The notes beneath the pieces are model-generated. The model had not been told where the DNA came from and made no database searches. It saw nothing but the letters and a program-made list of their open reading frames with translations. This document shows, in pieces, positions 6,580 through 8,916 of a stretch of 8,916 nt of DNA. A program made the translations under genes and the position numbers. Origin of the DNA: Bacteroidales bacterium (GTDB lineage Bacteria > Bacteroidota > Bacteroidia > Bacteroidales > Paludibacteraceae); contig CAAFYY010000041.1 in NCBI GenBank assembly GCA_900767385.1, positions 1-8,916 on the forward strand, given 5' to 3'. Position 1 is the first letter of the stretch; every line of letters begins with the position of its first letter.

Positions 6580-7338
6580 ATGAAACATCACGTCATCATA
6601 GTACTTTTAATTGCACTAGGCTTTTGCGCATGCGGCAACCAACCGTCCAAGGACAACGCCGCGCCAAAAAAGCAAACAATCTCAAGTAATGAATTTCCCG
6701 AAATGGAAATCATCGAGACTGTAAACCTCAAGGTGTACTATCCCCAATACAGTCGCATTGACCACATCTGCGACACGATGCCTTCGACAGAAGACACCGA
6801 CGTCATCTTCGTGGCAGAAGCAGCCTTTACGGCAGAGCTTCTTGATTCGTTCAAGCACACAAATATTATCGGTCCACATGTGTCAAGCGGACATTATTAT
6901 AAAGGTTGCGGACACGGCTACTCCACATGGTTCACCTACGCCAACGGCAAAGCAGAGTTTCACTCAGGATTGAGCAAAGAAGCCCGCACCAACCTGCTCA
7001 AGAAAACAGAAGAGGCTGGTGGAATGGCTTTCACACAATATATGATTATATATAATGGTCAGCAGACCGATTGCAGGCCATTCAAAGACAATGCCGTCAA
7101 CGAATACCGTTGCCTCTGCGAAGACAAGGACGGACGACTCTGCATCGCCGACAGCAAAAGAATTCCTTTCGCACAATTCAGAAGCGCACTCCTGTGCTAC
7201 GGCATGAAATATGCCATCTACCTCGACATGGGTCCGGGGTGGAACTACTCCTGGTATCGCGACGGCGAAGGTCAGACCCATCTCATCCACGAGCAACCAG
7301 GCAAATATACCACCAACTGGATCACCTTCTACAAATAA
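6580..7338 (+). CDS. Putative lipoprotein of unknown function, possibly phosphodiester glycosidase-like
   Basis: A 252-residue protein that I do not recognise with certainty. A short signal peptide ends LGFCAC-G, with Cys18 the likely lipidated residue (Cys16 has Phe before it and fits less well). The mature part is globular with seven cysteines (64, 110, 165, 178, 180, 188, 206). Residues 176-252 read as a C-terminal module: a DKDGRLCIADS strand pair, IPFAQFRSALLCYGMKYAIY, then LDMGPGWNYSWYR at 215-227, and TTNWITFYK at the end. The 'helix, then AIYLD-x-G' pattern resembles the NAGPA/phosphodiester glycosidase fold, in which a conserved LDGGGS segment occupies this place; here it is LDMGPG, so this is a tentative fold guess, not an activity call. 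No -7 consensus is seen between the preceding terminator and the start. Confidence 0.8.
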   Translation: MKHHVIIVLLIALGFCACGNQPSKDNAAPKKQTISSNEFPEMEIIETVNLKVYYPQYSRIDHICDTMPSTEDTDVIFVAEAAFTAELLDSFKHTNIIGPHVSSGHYYKGCGHGYSTWFTYANGKAEFHSGLSKEARTNLLKKTEEAGGMAFTQYMIIYNGQQTDCRPFKDNAVNEYRCLCEDKDGRLCIADSKRIPFAQFRSALLCYGMKYAIYLDMGPGWNYSWYRDGEGQTHLIHEQPGKYTTNWITFYK

Positions 7339-7356
7339 ACACCACTAAACAGAAAC

Positions 7357-7396
7357 AAAAAAACACCATCATTTGCAAGATGGTGTTTTATTTTTT
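7357..7396. terminator. Bidirectional intrinsic terminator between convergent genes
   Basis: Perfect 11-bp arms AAAACACCATC (7360-7370) and GATGGTGTTTT (7379-7389) enclose an 8-base loop. On the plus strand T-runs at 7386-7389 and 7391-7396 follow; on the minus strand the A7 run at 7357-7363 supplies a T-run. It therefore serves both the lipoprotein gene (+) and the ferredoxin gene (-). Confidence 0.9.
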
Positions 7397-7404
7397 CATT
7401 ACGA

Positions 7405-7420
7405 CTACCGTAAACGGTAG
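7405..7420. other. Small hairpin between ferredoxin stop and terminator
   Basis: CTACCG (7405-7410) and CGGTAG (7415-7420) form a 6-bp stem with a TAAA loop. It lies 6 bases past the ferredoxin stop codon and just ahead of the shared terminator. It may protect the 3' end of the short ferredoxin mRNA or be incidental; there is no T-run directly attached. Confidence 0.4.
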
Positions 7421-7426
7421 GTGTAA

Positions 7427-7597
7427 TTATTCTGCTGGGTGGATAGCCTCAGATGGGCAAACGTCGGCACAAGTACCGCAGTCTACACATGCATTTGGGT
7501 CGATTTTGTAGATATCACCCTCAGAAATAGCGCTTGATGGGCACTCGCCGATGCAGGTACCGCAAGCTACACAATCGTCTGAAATTACGTAAGCCAT
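7427..7597 (-). CDS. 2[4Fe-4S] ferredoxin, clostridial type
   Basis: A 56-residue gene on the minus strand, ATG at 7597-7595 and TAA at 7429-7427. The protein begins MAYVISDDC and holds two classical motifs: C9-x2-C12-x2-C15-x3-C19-P and C37-x2-C40-x2-C43-x3-C47-P, the eight ligands of two [4Fe-4S] clusters, in the length usual for small clostridial-type ferredoxins. It would be a soluble cytoplasmic low-potential electron carrier, for example with pyruvate:ferredoxin oxidoreductase or Rnf-type partners, none of which are in the window. It has its own consensus promoter upstream (7640-7671) and a terminator shared with the convergent lipoprotein gene, so it is transcribed alone. Its small size makes it easy to miss by length-filtered gene finding. 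Confidence 0.96.
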   Translation of the reverse strand: MAYVISDDCVACGTCIGECPSSAISEGDIYKIDPNACVDCGTCADVCPSEAIHPAE

Positions 7598-7639
7598 AGT
7601 TGTTGTTTGTTATTAGTTTATTTGTGAAAAATTATGGGA

Positions 7640-7671
7640 CAAAGGTAGGCATTTCTTTGGAGTTGCACAAA
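7640..7671 (-). promoter_or_regulatory. Consensus Bacteroidetes promoter for the ferredoxin gene
   Basis: Read on the minus strand, TTTG (7671-7668) is followed after exactly 20 bases by TACCTTTG (7647-7640), a full match to TTTG-N19-21-TAnnTTTG. Initiation would be a few bases downstream, leaving a leader of about 35 bases before the ATG at 7597. Confidence 0.85.
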
Positions 7672-7793
7672 CATTTTGGCAAATAAAATATCACGAATAT
7701 AAAAATTTGATTGGAGCACAATAAAAGGAAAGATTTTACGTTATACATTATTGAGGCAAATAGCGAACAAACAGACTATTTCCACACCGCAAC

Positions 7794-8492
7794 ATGTTTA
7801 AGAAAGTATTATACTCCTTTATTATAGCACTCGTGGCAAGTGTAGGCTTGAGGGCACAGAACCTGCCCATGAGCGACCTCAAGACCGCCCACTTCGGTTT
7901 CACCCTCGGTCTCAACATGATGGATTTCGGCATCCAACCAAGTCTGCAAGAGATCAACGGCAAGCTGTATCATGCCGACGTCACCGGCATCACCCCAGGC
8001 TTCACCGTCGGCGTCATCGGCGACCTCCGACTGGCGGAATACTTCAACCTCCGCCTCGTTCCTTGCCTTCACCTTGGCGACCGCACGCTCAGCTACAGCA
8101 ACGACCAAGACGACGAAATCATCCGAACCAGCATCAAGAGCGCACTCATCACCGTTCCGCTCTACTTGAAATACAGTGCGCCACGCCTCGACAACTACCG
8201 CATCTATCTCCTTGCTGGCGGCGGCGTCTCTTTCGACCTCGCACGCGACCGTCAACGCCCCATATTGCTCAAACAGACCGACTACTACATCGAGTTCGGT
8301 GCAGGCTGCACATTCTACCTCAAATACTTCCGAATCTCGCCAGAACTCAAATACTCCATCGGCTTCAACGACCTCCTCGTGCCGATTGACCAACGAGCTG
8401 GCGACGCCATCACCAACGACGAACACAAATTCACGAATGCGCTCAGCAAACTGACTTCCAGGATGTTTACCATCGTATTCAACTTTGAGTAG
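7794..8492 (+). CDS. porT: PorT/SprT-family outer-membrane beta-barrel protein
   Basis: A 232-residue protein with a Sec signal peptide (MFKKVLYSFIIALVASVGLRA, cleavage likely before Gln22). The mature chain is a series of alternating amphipathic strands, as in a small beta-barrel: FGFTLGLNMMDF at 34-45, GFTVGVIGDLRLAEYFNLRL at 69-88, VPLYLKYS at 121-128, YRIYLLAGGGVSFDLA at 135-150, YYIEFGAGCTFYLKYFRISP at 164-183 and MFTIVFNFE at the end. The order and the conserved LKYS-x-R-x-x-NY, GGG-x-x-x-DLA and D-Y-x-x-E-x-G-x-G segments fit PorT (P. gingivalis) and SprT (F. johnsoniae), which are required for type IX secretion. General PorT-like barrels are the alternative, so the functional claim is inference. 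No other T9SS gene is in view. No exact promoter is visible; AAAATTTG at 7702-7709 is a one-mismatch -7 candidate. Confidence 0.78.
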   Translation: MFKKVLYSFIIALVASVGLRAQNLPMSDLKTAHFGFTLGLNMMDFGIQPSLQEINGKLYHADVTGITPGFTVGVIGDLRLAEYFNLRLVPCLHLGDRTLSYSNDQDDEIIRTSIKSALITVPLYLKYSAPRLDNYRIYLLAGGGVSFDLARDRQRPILLKQTDYYIEFGAGCTFYLKYFRISPELKYSIGFNDLLVPIDQRAGDAITNDEHKFTNALSKLTSRMFTIVFNFE

Positions 8493-8531
8493 ACCATCCT
8501 TCAACAACAAAAACAAGAAAAAAGCGGAGCA

Positions 8532-8563
8532 TTTGGCAGAACAAAAAAAAAGTGCTACCTTTG
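8532..8563 (+). promoter_or_regulatory. Consensus Bacteroidetes promoter for rpsO
   Basis: TTTG (8532-8535), a 20-base spacer containing an A9 run (8543-8551), and TACCTTTG (8556-8563) give a full match to TTTG-N19-21-TAnnTTTG. Transcription would start near 8569, leaving a leader of about 40 bases with no Shine-Dalgarno match. No clear terminator for the upstream PorT gene is seen, so some read-through is possible. Confidence 0.85.
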
Positions 8564-8611
8564 CACCCGCAAATTGGACAAAATAATTATCACACTTAAA
8601 CAAACATTTCT

Positions 8612-8881
8612 ATGTATTTAGACGCAGAGAAAAAGCAAGAAATCTTTGGTCAATACGGAAAGTCTAACACTGACACCGGCTCACCTGAGGCTCAAGTGGC
8701 ATTGTTTTCATACCGTATCAACCATCTTACTGAACACCTTCAGAAGAACCACAAAGATTATAGCACTGCGCGTGCATTGAAAGCTTTGGTAGGTAAACGT
8801 CGTCGTATGCTCGACTATTTGAAAGCACAAGACATCGAGCGTTACCGTGCTATCATCAAAGCCCTCAACATCCGTAAGTAA
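8612..8881 (+). CDS. rpsO: 30S ribosomal protein S15
   Basis: An 89-residue protein of exactly the usual S15 length. It contains the family signature region: YGKSNTDTGSPEAQVALFS at 15-33, NHLTEHLQKNHKDYSTARAL at 37-56, VGKRRRMLDYLKAQD at 60-74, and ends YRAIIKALNIRK. S15 is a primary 16S rRNA-binding protein that contacts the helix 20-22 junction and nucleates the central domain of the small subunit. It is monocistronic as far as the window shows, with a consensus promoter and a leader of about 40 bases. In several other phyla S15 represses its own translation through leader RNA; no such structure can be claimed here. The last 35 bases of the window after the stop show no recognisable feature. 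Confidence 0.98.
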   Translation: MYLDAEKKQEIFGQYGKSNTDTGSPEAQVALFSYRINHLTEHLQKNHKDYSTARALKALVGKRRRMLDYLKAQDIERYRAIIKALNIRK

Positions 8882-8916
8882 TTCCGGACACGCGAAAGAA
8901 TTTATCCCTCTTCTCC

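Noticed and set aside
7071..7511. A 146-codon plus-strand open frame bridging the lipoprotein gene, the terminator and the ferredoxin
   Set aside because: It crosses a perfect terminator hairpin and overlaps two better-supported genes in other frames.
7598..7793. Possible small RNA or regulatory RNA in the 196-base divergent intergenic region
   Set aside because: Apart from the ferredoxin promoter and a one-mismatch -7 candidate for PorT, I see no hairpin with a T-run and no known RNA motif.
7809..8603. A 264-codon open frame on the minus strand covering the whole PorT gene
   Set aside because: The plus-strand PorT frame has a signal peptide and family motifs, while the antisense product has none and is rich in Val/Glu/Ala from the C-rich third positions of PorT codons. 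It also runs through the rpsO promoter.
1..8916. CRISPR array, insertion sequence, phage, defence or other novel gene cluster
   Set aside because: No direct repeat arrays, transposase or recombinase domains, or clusters of unknown genes are present; all but one of the genes belong to known families in an ordinary chromosomal arrangement.

Overview
The window looks like a conserved chromosomal stretch from a member of the Bacteroidetes, most likely order Bacteroidales (a Prevotella- or Bacteroides-like genome). The reasons are a complete-looking Na+-NQR tail with Bacteroidetes-style proteins, a PorT/SprT-type outer-membrane protein, A-rich start contexts that mostly lack Shine-Dalgarno sequences, and several matches to the Bacteroidetes promoter TTTG-N19-21-TAnnTTTG. 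I see no mobile element, CRISPR array, tRNA, rRNA or sign of recent transfer.

Layout. Positions 1-3614 (+) hold the end of nqrB and all of nqrC, nqrD, nqrE and nqrF in one tight operon, closed by a strong intrinsic terminator at about 3634-3676. A separate gene at 3720-4535 (+) encodes a flavodoxin/ferredoxin fusion (EFR1-type) with its own -7 element beside that terminator. Positions 4624-6504 (+) carry two tandem FKBP-type prolyl isomerases, the first without a signal peptide and the second a lipoprotein, followed by a terminator at 6522-6562. Position 6580-7338 (+) is a lipoprotein I cannot name, possibly a distant relative of the phosphodiester glycosidase (NAGPA-like) fold. A bidirectional terminator at 7357-7396 separates it from a convergent 56-residue 2[4Fe-4S] ferredoxin gene at 7427-7597 (-). 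Divergent from the ferredoxin is a PorT-family gene at 7794-8492 (+), and rpsO (ribosomal protein S15) follows at 8612-8881 (+) behind an exact consensus promoter.

How the genes fit together. NqrB-F are membrane and peripheral parts of the sodium pump that oxidises NADH and reduces quinone; the fusion protein and the small ferredoxin are other low-potential electron carriers nearby, but they have their own promoters and no direct link to NQR is shown. The FKBP lipoprotein and PorT are both cell-envelope proteins (protein folding and type IX secretion respectively). No undescribed system stands out. The points most worth a second look are the substituted FMN phosphate-loop residue in the EFR1 protein, the internal repeat architecture of the lipoprotein FKBP, the hairpin just upstream of the unnamed lipoprotein, and the ferredoxin gene, which is short enough to be missed by ORF length cut-offs.
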